A program made the position numbers and the translations under genes. From IMG/VR virus record IMGVR_UViG_3300042868_005081, positions 1 through 22,208 of that record: a stretch of DNA of 22,208 nucleotides. One strand, written 5' to 3'. Below, piece by piece: positions 1-6,630 of this stretch. Source of the stretch: a virus. The number at the start of each line of letters is the position of its first letter. Position 1 is the first letter of the stretch. The notes below the pieces were generated by a model. That model was not told the origin of the DNA, did not search any database, and saw nothing but the letters and a program-made list of their open reading frames with translations.

Positions 1-53
1 GTCCCGACTCCGGGGAAAACCTACAAAAACTAAATTGAAACAAGGTAACGAGC

Positions 54-254
54 ATGAAAGGCTATGAATCAACCCCCACCGTCAAAGATGTGCACAGTCC
101 AGCCGGGCAACCGTTTCATGCGCCGAGATCGTTTGCCGATATGCCGGACTGCCCGTTCTGCCGATACGGAACGCCCGTGGAATACAGCGACAAATGGGTC
201 TGCATTGATTGCGGAGCGAAGATGAGCAAGGCTCAAATTATCCAAAAACCATGA
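54..254 (+). CDS. Small zinc-ribbon protein, function unknown
   Basis: This 66-residue protein has two CxxC pairs, Cys33/Cys36 and Cys50/Cys53, separated by 13 residues. That is the layout of a zinc ribbon or rubredoxin-like knuckle. The N-terminal 30 residues look disordered. The start is supported by AAGG at 42-45, 8 nt before the ATG, one of the few good ribosome binding sites in the window. The stop overlaps the start of the small terminase gene (ATGA at 251-254), so the two are probably translationally coupled. Small zinc-ribbon genes just before terminase genes are common in phages, but their role is usually unknown. DNA or protein binding is inference only. Confidence 0.7.
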   Translation: MKGYESTPTVKDVHSPAGQPFHAPRSFADMPDCPFCRYGTPVEYSDKWVCIDCGAKMSKAQIIQKP

Positions 255-781
255 GCGCGAAGAAACAACCATTGAAGAAGGCCCGACACGACGCCGATAC
301 GGTCACGACATCTCGGCTGGCTGAAATCTTCGGCATCAACCGAAAGACGCTGGCTCAATGGCGCAAGGAAGGCAAAAGCGTGCCGGACAAGGTAAGTGGC
401 AAAGAGCCGCTGGCGGAATGGCGCCGATGGTTTGAGGCAAACCCTGACGCTGGGCATTTCGATGGCAAGCCAAGCAAGAGCCGGGAGGAGTTGCTGGCGG
501 TAAAGGTTGCGGTTGAGATCGATCTACTTGAGATCAAGCGTGACAGGGAGCGAGGCAAACTAATTCCACGCGCCGAGGTCGAGGAACTGCTTGTTCAGAT
601 CGCCATGGCTATGCAATCCTATCTTCGCCGGTATGAGCGCGAGATTCCAGCCTTGTGCCTTGGGCTTGCACTTTCGCAATCGACGCCGCTTGTCAAAGCC
701 CGCACCCGCGAGCTGCAAGACGTGCTGGCAAACACCACCACCGATTTCTGGAACGAACACCCTGAGAACGAAACAGCATGA
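251..781 (+). CDS. Terminase small subunit, Nu1-like
   Basis: This 176-residue protein would recognise phage DNA and bring it to the large terminase. Residues about 17-40 read as a helix-turn-helix (TSRLAEIFGINRKTLAQW). A long charged helical segment follows at about 80-115, with the VAVEIDLLEIKRDRERGKLI pattern typical of Nu1/phage terminase small subunits, where it helps dimerisation. The ATG at 251 is preferred over an upstream in-frame ATG at 209, because 251 gives the 4-nt ATGA overlap with the zinc-ribbon gene and starts just before the DNA-binding domain. It overlaps the large terminase by 4 nt (778-781). Recognition rests on motif pattern and synteny. Confidence 0.85.
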   Translation: MSAKKQPLKKARHDADTVTTSRLAEIFGINRKTLAQWRKEGKSVPDKVSGKEPLAEWRRWFEANPDAGHFDGKPSKSREELLAVKVAVEIDLLEIKRDRERGKLIPRAEVEELLVQIAMAMQSYLRRYEREIPALCLGLALSQSTPLVKARTRELQDVLANTTTDFWNEHPENETA

Positions 782-2523
782 TTGAGACTTTTGCCCGCGC
801 CATGAAAGCACCGTCCGACCTTCACCCGGCAGACTGGTGCGCGGAGCATGTCTATGTCGAGAACTCGGAACGCTCCGACAAATTTGACCCATCGCAAACT
901 CGCTGGTGGAGAAAACCGATGGGACATTATGCCGATTATGAGACGCGGCAGATGGTTTGCTTGATGCCGACTGGCACTGGCAAAAGCACATTTTTTGAGG
1001 CGATCAACTGCTGGATCGTGTCTGAATCGCCGGGATCTGTGCTTTACGCATCCATCACTGACCCGAACGCTGAGCTGTGGGGCGAGACGCGATTTTTAAA
1101 AGCTGCCAAGAAGTGCAAGCCGCTGGATCACCTATGGCCGCGCAACGCCCGCAACTCGGTGCGCCGGGATGCGATCATTTGGCCGCACATGTTTATGGTT
1201 CTCGGTGGAGCCAACCGCAGCAATTTCCAAGAGGTATCCATCACGCACGGACACGGAGACGAGGCATGGGAGTGGAAGCACGGCATGGTCCGAGAATGGA
1301 ATGCTCGAAGCCATAACCGCGAAAACCGAAAGTTTGTTCTCGTATCGCAAGGCGGTGAGATTGCCAGCGAGGACGGCCACGGGCTGACTAGCGAGCTGCA
1401 TGCGGAGCATGACAAATGCCGGAAGTGGGATTTCGCGTGGCAATGCCCGGAGTGTTCGCATGTCCAAGCGTTTGCGTTCGAGTCACTGAAATTCCCAGAA
1501 ACCGGAACGAATCAAGAGCGGGCAGATGCGACCGTCATGGTCTGCGCTGGATGTCAGCATGAGTTTGCGGATGACATCGCTACGCGCAGGCAGTTGCATG
1601 ATTCGTATCAGCAAGATGATGGCTACCTTTTGACTAGTGACACTGGACAACGTGGATACGAAGGATTTCACACCGACAGGACAGCGGTCTGGTGGCAACC
1701 TTGGGGCGATGACGTTCTGCGAAAATTATCCGCTGACCAGCAAGCCAAAGCAGGAGACTACACCGCTCTAAAACAATGGACGCAGAAAGACCGTGCGCAG
1801 GGCTGGACTGATAACCTGCAAGCATCGGAAATAATCTTAAAGCCTAGCGGATATACCCGCGCAGATTTCACCGAAGGGCAGAAGATCGACGGCGAGGTAG
1901 TTAGGTTTTGCACAATTGATGCTGGTGGCGATCATTTTTGGCTTCGCATCCGAGCATGGTGCCAGGGCGGAGAATCAAAAGGCTTATTTTTTGGCTACAT
2001 CAACAGCGATGCGGAGTGTGAAGAGATCCGCGCTTGCTACAACGTCGAGCCGAAGCACACATTCCTTGATGTCGGTTTTGACCAGGAGCGCATGGCTGGC
2101 ATCATCGTTAAATATGGATGGCAGGGGATGAAAGGCGATGGCAACCGGAAAACCGGCTGGGACTGGCCACTTAAAGGTGATGATACAAAAAAAGAAGTCC
2201 GGCTATACTCCAAACGCTGGGTTGCACTTTCCAAGGAAAAAAAACCGGCGACTTGCTGGCACATTGCTACCGAGCCGATGCAATACATTCTGCAAAGGCT
2301 GATGTCAGGAGAGGGAGCTGCGTGGCTAGTCGAGGACGACGCGCCGCCCAGCTACGCAAAGCAACTAAACGGCGAACGACTCGAAACAGCAAAGGATGCA
2401 AAAGGTCGCGAGATTAAAAAATGGGTTAGGCACGGAGCGAACCACGGTCGTGACACCGAGGTCTATCAAGTGGCTGCGGCTCTCATGTTCAGAATCTTCA
2501 CCCCACCTAAATCTGATGAGTAA
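778..2523 (+). CDS. Terminase large subunit, GpA family (ATPase and nuclease)
   Basis: This 581-residue protein is the packaging motor ATPase and genome-cutting nuclease. The Walker A loop is PTGTGKST at 64-71. A Walker-B-like GDE lies at residues 160-162. A zinc knuckle formed by CPEC (223-226) and CAGC (256-259) is characteristic of the GpA family. The C-terminal nuclease region has candidate metal-binding acidic residues at Asp381 (TIDAGGD) and Asp431 (FLDVGFD). The length is near the 600-640 typical of GpA. It is translationally coupled to the small subunit through ATGA. GpA-type terminases usually generate cohesive ends, so a cos-type packaging site is likely somewhere, but none was identified here. 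Confidence 0.95.
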   Translation: MIETFARAMKAPSDLHPADWCAEHVYVENSERSDKFDPSQTRWWRKPMGHYADYETRQMVCLMPTGTGKSTFFEAINCWIVSESPGSVLYASITDPNAELWGETRFLKAAKKCKPLDHLWPRNARNSVRRDAIIWPHMFMVLGGANRSNFQEVSITHGHGDEAWEWKHGMVREWNARSHNRENRKFVLVSQGGEIASEDGHGLTSELHAEHDKCRKWDFAWQCPECSHVQAFAFESLKFPETGTNQERADATVMVCAGCQHEFADDIATRRQLHDSYQQDDGYLLTSDTGQRGYEGFHTDRTAVWWQPWGDDVLRKLSADQQAKAGDYTALKQWTQKDRAQGWTDNLQASEIILKPSGYTRADFTEGQKIDGEVVRFCTIDAGGDHFWLRIRAWCQGGESKGLFFGYINSDAECEEIRACYNVEPKHTFLDVGFDQERMAGIIVKYGWQGMKGDGNRKTGWDWPLKGDDTKKEVRLYSKRWVALSKEKKPATCWHIATEPMQYILQRLMSGEGAAWLVEDDAPPSYAKQLNGERLETAKDAKGREIKKWVRHGANHGRDTEVYQVAAALMFRIFTPPKSDE

Positions 2524-2830
2524 AAAACGCGGGGCATATCGAAGCCGAAAGCTGGAAACCAAAAAACGCAACGATGAGCGCAGGCGAGAAAGCGGCATCT
2601 ATTACGAGGATGACACGAAAAAATGGGTAAGCCTAAAAGGTCGAGAATATAAACATGTCATTCCCAAGCGCCGACTTTACATCAAGACCGAGGACATCGA
2701 CCCAGAGACAGAGGCCGAGCTTGGCAAAGCTATTGAAGGAAAATCTGACAAATTTGACAGATACGCAGCGGCAAGAATGATTGTTGCGCAGGCTATGGCA
2801 AAAGGACTGATTCAAGAAAGTGAAGAATGA
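2516..2830 (+). CDS. Hypothetical basic protein between terminase and head-completion genes
   Basis: This 104-residue protein has a strongly basic N-terminus (residues 1-28 are rich in Lys and Arg) and an acidic, helical C-terminal half. I do not recognise the family. The ATG at 2516 overlaps the last codons of the large terminase by 8 nt. The reading frame is open further upstream to 2396, but that extension lies entirely inside the terminase gene and has the composition of an out-of-frame read. The basic N-terminus could bind nucleic acid or the packaging machinery, which is inference from composition and position only. Confidence 0.65.
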   Translation: MSKKRGAYRSRKLETKKRNDERRRESGIYYEDDTKKWVSLKGREYKHVIPKRRLYIKTEDIDPETEAELGKAIEGKSDKFDRYAAARMIVAQAMAKGLIQESEE

Positions 2831-2842
2831 TATTTGCCTTTG

Positions 2843-2877
2843 TTTGACTTTCGCCAGTATGCGCTAAATCCTTTCAC
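2843..2877 (+). promoter_or_regulatory. Late-promoter-like element, copy 1 (exact)
   Basis: The element TTTGACTTTCGCCA lies at 2843-2856, followed 21 nt later by the ATG at 2878. Read as a promoter, the -35 is TTGACT (2844-2849). After a 17-nt spacer comes AATCCT (2867-2872), then 5 nt to the ATG, so a transcript would begin at or next to the start codon. The same 14 bases occur at 9494, 11043 and 16087, and with two changes at 5183. No Shine-Dalgarno sequence lies between the element and the ATG. The promoter role is inferred from recurrence and fixed spacing. Confidence 0.6.
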
Positions 2878-3156
2878 ATGGCATCAGCGTTTCGACAAGC
2901 TCAAGGTATCTTTCGCGCAATACGCGGAAACTCTGCGCTGATTGAAGCGCAAAAAGCCGCATATCAGGCGGCTGCGGTTGCACTGACATCAACGACCGGC
3001 GGCATTCAAGTCGAATCTGCTACCGTCAACGGACAATCTTTTTCTGGAAAAGCAACTTCTACGCCGGCTGAACGTTTTGACGTGTTGCAAATACTTATGG
3101 GCATGATTGAACGCGATTCTGCCGGAAACCGCACCACCCGCGCACGATTCTTATGA
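2878..3156 (+). CDS. Head-completion / head-tail joining candidate (gpW position)
   Basis: This 92-residue protein lies between the terminase and the portal, the position of lambda gpW (68 aa), which closes the filled head and receives the tail. The N-terminal half is helical and Ala-rich (about 1-38). A short beta region with the pattern VNGQSFSG follows at about 50-57, then a helix at 63-80, broadly the size and pattern of gpW-like joining proteins. The assignment rests mainly on position and size. The gene starts 21 nt after copy 1 of the repeated 14-bp element and has no Shine-Dalgarno sequence. Its stop overlaps the portal start (ATGA at 3153-3156). Confidence 0.6.
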   Translation: MASAFRQAQGIFRAIRGNSALIEAQKAAYQAAAVALTSTTGGIQVESATVNGQSFSGKATSTPAERFDVLQILMGMIERDSAGNRTTRARFL

Positions 3157-4610
3157 TACTTGACCAATTCGGAAATGCTGCAATATCTTATGTGAGCCGC
3201 AGGCCCTCACGCCACGCCAATTTAGGCGGCGGCGACAGGCCAAGCGAATCGCGCAACCTCCGCGATTTGCATAAGATCGTCACGAAATATGACAGGCAGA
3301 CGCTACAATCAGCAAGCCGAACGTTATATCTTAACTCTCCACTGATGGTCGGTGCATCTAATCAAATCGGAATTTACGCCGTCGGCAACGCATGGCTACC
3401 GACCTATAAGGGAAAAGACAAAAACTTTGGAGACATTGCGAAAGAGTGGCTAAAGGATGAATGGTATCCGATTTGCAATATCATTGGAGATATTGCAGAT
3501 TTCACCTCAGACATGTTTATCGATTCAGTTTCGATGGATCGTGACGGCGAGGTTTTTGAATACTTCACGTCATCGCCAAGCGGCTACCCACAAATCCAAC
3601 AAATCCCCTCGCACCGTATAGAAAGCGGCGGATTACCTGACGGCATACAGCAATCTGGCAAATACAAGGGATTTGATCTTTATGATGGTATCGTTTATTT
3701 CCCCAACACATCGATCCCAGTCGCTTACTCATTGTGCGACGTTGACGGCAAGCACAAGCAGTTTATTGATAAAAAATTTATCCTGCATGTCTTTGACCGC
3801 TACTGGCCCGAGCAACGCCGAGGACTTCCGCTCTTTTGGCATTCGCTGAACAACCTTCGCGACATCATGCAGAGCGAAGAGTGGGAACGCATGAACTTGC
3901 TTTCCATGTCATCGCTCAATTACACCGTTGAAAATGAAACTGGTGGACCAGACATGGAAGAACCCGGATACGAGCCAGCAGTTGACTGCGGCGAGCTTGC
4001 CGTTGAATTCTTACAAGGTGGTCGGATCATGTATGCAAAAGCCGGAGCTGGTGAGAAGATCACGCAGCATCAAAATTTCCGCCCTGGCAACCCATGGCAT
4101 GAGTTTTACGACATGCAGGCACGTCAATGTCTGGTCGGTGCATGCTTACCTGCAACCCTCTGGAAACCATCTGGACAAGGCACAGCGCAGCGCGAGGACA
4201 TCGGCAAGGCTTGCAGGTTTGTTGAGGATCGCCAATCGACGCTGGAGAAAATCGGCAAGTGGAGGGTCACCAAGGCAATCGCTTGGGCGATGGAAAACGG
4301 GCGCGTGCCGATGTCAGATCAATGGTATAACTGGGGCTTTACCAAGCCGCCAAAACTTACGATTGACGATGGACGCAGTCTTAAAGAGAAAATGGCACTT
4401 TACAAAGACGGACTGGTCAACGCCACGTCCATCATGGGCGAGCTATCTACAGACTTCGATGAATCTATTGACGAGCGCACCGAGGAAGCTGCCAAGCTTC
4501 TCGTGAAGATCGCAGAGAAGAATGCAAAATACGGGGTTGATATTGACCCGCGCAGCGTGCGACTTGTTACATCAAACGAACAACCAATCCAACAACCATT
4601 AGAACCATGA
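3153..4610 (+). CDS. Portal protein, lambda type (gpB-like)
   Basis: This 485-residue protein is expected to form the dodecameric ring at the head vertex through which DNA enters and leaves. Support comes from size, position after the terminase and before the prohead protease, and the lambda-portal pattern in the N-terminal third (RTLYLNSPLMVGASNQIG at about 57-74, then the DRDGEVFEYF segment). A typical C-terminal region contains the GxGTAQRED stretch at about residues 343-350. The extreme C-terminus is Gln/Pro-rich. It overlaps the gpW-like gene by 4 nt upstream and the protease gene by 4 nt downstream (4607-4610), indicating translational coupling. Confidence 0.9.
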   Translation: MILDQFGNAAISYVSRRPSRHANLGGGDRPSESRNLRDLHKIVTKYDRQTLQSASRTLYLNSPLMVGASNQIGIYAVGNAWLPTYKGKDKNFGDIAKEWLKDEWYPICNIIGDIADFTSDMFIDSVSMDRDGEVFEYFTSSPSGYPQIQQIPSHRIESGGLPDGIQQSGKYKGFDLYDGIVYFPNTSIPVAYSLCDVDGKHKQFIDKKFILHVFDRYWPEQRRGLPLFWHSLNNLRDIMQSEEWERMNLLSMSSLNYTVENETGGPDMEEPGYEPAVDCGELAVEFLQGGRIMYAKAGAGEKITQHQNFRPGNPWHEFYDMQARQCLVGACLPATLWKPSGQGTAQREDIGKACRFVEDRQSTLEKIGKWRVTKAIAWAMENGRVPMSDQWYNWGFTKPPKLTIDDGRSLKEKMALYKDGLVNATSIMGELSTDFDESIDERTEEAAKLLVKIAEKNAKYGVDIDPRSVRLVTSNEQPIQQPLEP

Positions 4611-5656
4611 TCACGATTGAAAACAAAGGCGGAAAAGTAAAGCTCAACGAAGCTGTTACCGGAGACAGCATTAAGCGCATGATTGACGAGATCGGGCGAC
4701 TGTTCGGAGCAAAAGCATCGGCAGAAGGCGCGAATTTCGGTGAGATTATGAACGCAGCGCAAAACGCTGTTGACGTTCTCGACATCGAAATCAATTCCCC
4801 CGGCGGCAGTGTCTTTGACGGATACACTATTTATCAAGAAATTAAATCCCTTCGTGATCGCGGTGTGATCGTCAATGTGACAATCACCGGGATGGCTGCA
4901 TCGATGGCATCCGTCATTGCAATGTCTGCTGATAAAATCTCTATGGTTAAACATGGGCGCATGATGATCCATGACGCATCCAGCGGAGCAGTCGGCAACG
5001 CGCAATCACTTCGCAAGACCGCTGACCTTTTGGAAGCAATCAGTGAGGACATAGCCGTAATTTACAGTGATCGCACCGGAATGGATAAAACTAAAATCAG
5101 AAAAATGATGATGAGCGAGACATGGATGAATGCAAGTGAAGCACTAGAAAACGGCTTTGTTGACGAAGTTCTAGGCGTGCAAGTTGACATTCGCCAAGCA
5201 TCGGAGGAATCTTCGCATATGAGCTTTCTTAATCGCCTCACAAATCCATCTTCCGAAGAGTCTATCGAGCGCATCGCTGCACTTGAAGCAGACATCACCG
5301 CGCAAGCCGCAGAATTTCAAGCAAAACTTGAAGCTGCTGAAATGGCACTTCAAGAAGCTGCCGAAATTACCGCCCAGAACATTGAGCTTCGCATTCAAGC
5401 AGAACTAGTTCCAACCTTGGAAGCTAAAATTGTCGAGCTGGAAGCAGCGAGAGCAATCAATGCCGAGAAGATTGACACCGCAGCCGCTCAAAAGCTCGCA
5501 GCGATGGGACACGGCGAGCCGCTGGATCTAGGTTCAAACTCACCAATCGAAGAAACTAAAAATCACCTTCAAATTCTCCAATCACTTACAGGCAAAGAGC
5601 GCAGCGAATACTACGCCGCACACTCTGCTGAAATCCGTTCACAAATCTCTAAATAA
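4607..5656 (+). CDS. Prohead protease, ClpP/S49-like, fused to C-terminal scaffold domain
   Basis: This 349-residue protein combines a serine protease with a scaffold. Residues about 1-195 are ClpP-like. The INSPGGSVFDG loop is at 62-72, the nucleophile Ser99 sits in GMAASMAS, and His122 sits in MIHDAS. The third catalytic residue is not certain; acidic residues lie around 155-160. Residues about 215-290 are a Glu/Ala/Gln-rich coiled coil of the sort found in scaffold proteins, followed by a short C-terminal domain. The arrangement matches lambda gpC with its nested scaffold Nu3. The enzyme should mature the prohead and remove the scaffold. An internal start at 5219 could make the scaffold alone. 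Confidence 0.92.
   Translation: MITIENKGGKVKLNEAVTGDSIKRMIDEIGRLFGAKASAEGANFGEIMNAAQNAVDVLDIEINSPGGSVFDGYTIYQEIKSLRDRGVIVNVTITGMAASMASVIAMSADKISMVKHGRMMIHDASSGAVGNAQSLRKTADLLEAISEDIAVIYSDRTGMDKTKIRKMMMSETWMNASEALENGFVDEVLGVQVDIRQASEESSHMSFLNRLTNPSSEESIERIAALEADITAQAAEFQAKLEAAEMALQEAAEITAQNIELRIQAELVPTLEAKIVELEAARAINAEKIDTAAAQKLAAMGHGEPLDLGSNSPIEETKNHLQILQSLTGKERSEYYAAHSAEIRSQISK
5183..5218 (+). promoter_or_regulatory. Late-promoter-like element inside the protease gene, copy 2 (12 of 14 bases)
   Basis: GTTGACATTCGCCA at 5183-5196 differs from the exact element at two positions, and one change turns the -35-like hexamer into consensus TTGACA. A 17-nt spacer is followed by GAATCT (5207-5212), identical to the hexamer in the 11043 copy, then 6 nt and ATG at 5219. 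A Shine-Dalgarno GGAGGA also lies at 5203-5208, 10 nt before that ATG, which is unusual for this window. Both signals point to expression of a free scaffold. Function is inferred. Confidence 0.55.
5219..5656 (+). CDS. Nested scaffold protein (internal start in protease gene, Nu3-like)
   Basis: Starting at Met205 of the protease, the same frame encodes a 145-residue protein made of the coiled-coil region and the C-terminal tail, without the catalytic domain. The start is supported by GGAGGA at 5203-5208 and by the 14-bp element whose end lies 22 nt upstream, the same geometry as at four other structural gene starts. Lambda makes its scaffold Nu3 from an internal start in gene C, so the arrangement has precedent. 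The free scaffold would guide capsid shell assembly and then be degraded by the protease domain of the full-length protein. The nested product itself is inferred. Confidence 0.6.
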   Translation: MSFLNRLTNPSSEESIERIAALEADITAQAAEFQAKLEAAEMALQEAAEITAQNIELRIQAELVPTLEAKIVELEAARAINAEKIDTAAAQKLAAMGHGEPLDLGSNSPIEETKNHLQILQSLTGKERSEYYAAHSAEIRSQISK

Positions 5657-5664
5657 TTAATCAA

Positions 5665-6558
5665 ATGGCTACCATTTCATTCAACGATACAATCTTTGCG
5701 CAAGAAGCCCTTAAAGCCTTCACCGCAAAGCTCGCCCCGCTCCGTGCATTCTCACGCTCTCTTGACGATTCCGCAAGAGGCAAAGGTGATGCCATTGTGG
5801 TCCCTTTCATCTCCGCGATGACCGCAACGACTTTCAACGCAAGTTCCGCCAACTATCAAACTGGTGGCGGCGCAATTACTCACAACACGGTCAACCTTAA
5901 CCAGCACAACATCGTCAGCTTCGACATCACCGACCTCCAGAATGCAAACAGCTCTGGCGCACGTTTTGACGAACTTGCAATGCAAGCTGGCCGCGCACTT
6001 GGTCAAAAAGTTCTGGAAAACATCTGGAAGCTGATCACCACGACCAACTTCGGAGCCGCTTCTGTGACGACTTCGGAATCCAGCTATGGATTGGCACAAC
6101 TCATCGCACTCCGCGCTGTCCTTGCCGGTCGCAATGTAGACGTTGATCCTGGCGTTTGCTCTTTTATTCACAACACCGTTGTAGGTGCATCGCTGCTTGG
6201 TTCTACCAACGTGCTTCAAGCCTACGCAATCGGTGATAACCAAGCAGCACGTCAAGGCACGCTTGGTCAGCTTGTCGGTTTCCCAACTTACGAAACCAAC
6301 ATTCTTCCAACCGCTGCAACTTCGCTTGTTTGCTTCGCAGCTCACCCTGATGCAATCAGCATTGCAATGCGTTATCTTGAGCCGCAAGCCGGTTCCGAGT
6401 ATCTCGCAGTCGAGCGCGCAGCCGATCCATCCGGAATCGTGATGGGGTATCGCCGCAGCTTCGACACAGCAACTGGTCAAATGTTCGGTGCTTTCGAGTG
6501 CCTTTACGGAACCGCAACTGGTTTGACCCTCGGTCTTGCATTCGGCACAAAACCATAA
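5665..6558 (+). CDS. Major capsid protein, probable HK97 fold
   Basis: This 297-residue protein is placed as the head shell subunit by position right after protease/scaffold and before a strong terminator, and by composition: many Ala, Thr, Asn and Gly, few charged residues, long beta-rich stretches. The N-terminal helix (FNDTIFAQEALKAFTAKLAP), the mid-region with ELAMQAGRALGQKVLENIW and the C-terminal MGYRRSFDTATGQMFGAFE segment fit coat proteins of the HK97-fold type. No separate decoration gene lies between scaffold and capsid. There is no Shine-Dalgarno sequence before the ATG; the upstream region is AT-rich (aataattaatcaa). Confidence 0.85.
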   Translation: MATISFNDTIFAQEALKAFTAKLAPLRAFSRSLDDSARGKGDAIVVPFISAMTATTFNASSANYQTGGGAITHNTVNLNQHNIVSFDITDLQNANSSGARFDELAMQAGRALGQKVLENIWKLITTTNFGAASVTTSESSYGLAQLIALRAVLAGRNVDVDPGVCSFIHNTVVGASLLGSTNVLQAYAIGDNQAARQGTLGQLVGFPTYETNILPTAATSLVCFAAHPDAISIAMRYLEPQAGSEYLAVERAADPSGIVMGYRRSFDTATGQMFGAFECLYGTATGLTLGLAFGTKP

Positions 6559-6587
6559 TTCTCTGGTGTAGTTCGTAGTTCATAAGA

Positions 6588-6619
6588 CGTCGCCCCGTAA
6601 AAAAGGGCGGCGTTTTTTT
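6588..6619 (+). terminator. Rho-independent terminator after the capsid gene
   Basis: The arm CGTCGCCC (6588-6595) pairs with GGGCGGCG (6605-6612), with one G-T wobble, across a loop rich in A, and is followed by seven T residues at 6613-6619. It lies 29 nt after the capsid stop codon. It separates the head genes from the glycosyltransferase insert and would boost or isolate capsid mRNA. It is the only clear intrinsic terminator seen in the window. Confidence 0.88.
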
Positions 6620-6630
6620 ATTGTCAAAAA

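Noticed and set aside
2396-2515. Upstream extension of the 104-residue protein
   Set aside because: It lies entirely inside the terminase gene out of frame and lacks a start signal; ATG 2516 is better supported.
4400-5005. Antisense ORF of 201 codons across portal and protease
   Set aside because: It runs opposite two well supported genes, is rich in Cys and His, and crosses their junction; treated as a shadow.
5752-6480. Long antisense ORF of 242 codons across the capsid gene
   Set aside because: It lies wholly opposite the capsid gene, is Cys-rich with no domain pattern, and has no signals of its own; a codon-bias shadow.
6567-6580. Tandem 7-bp repeat GTAGTTC before the capsid terminator
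   Set aside because: Two short copies in non-coding sequence, no recurrence elsewhere, likely chance.
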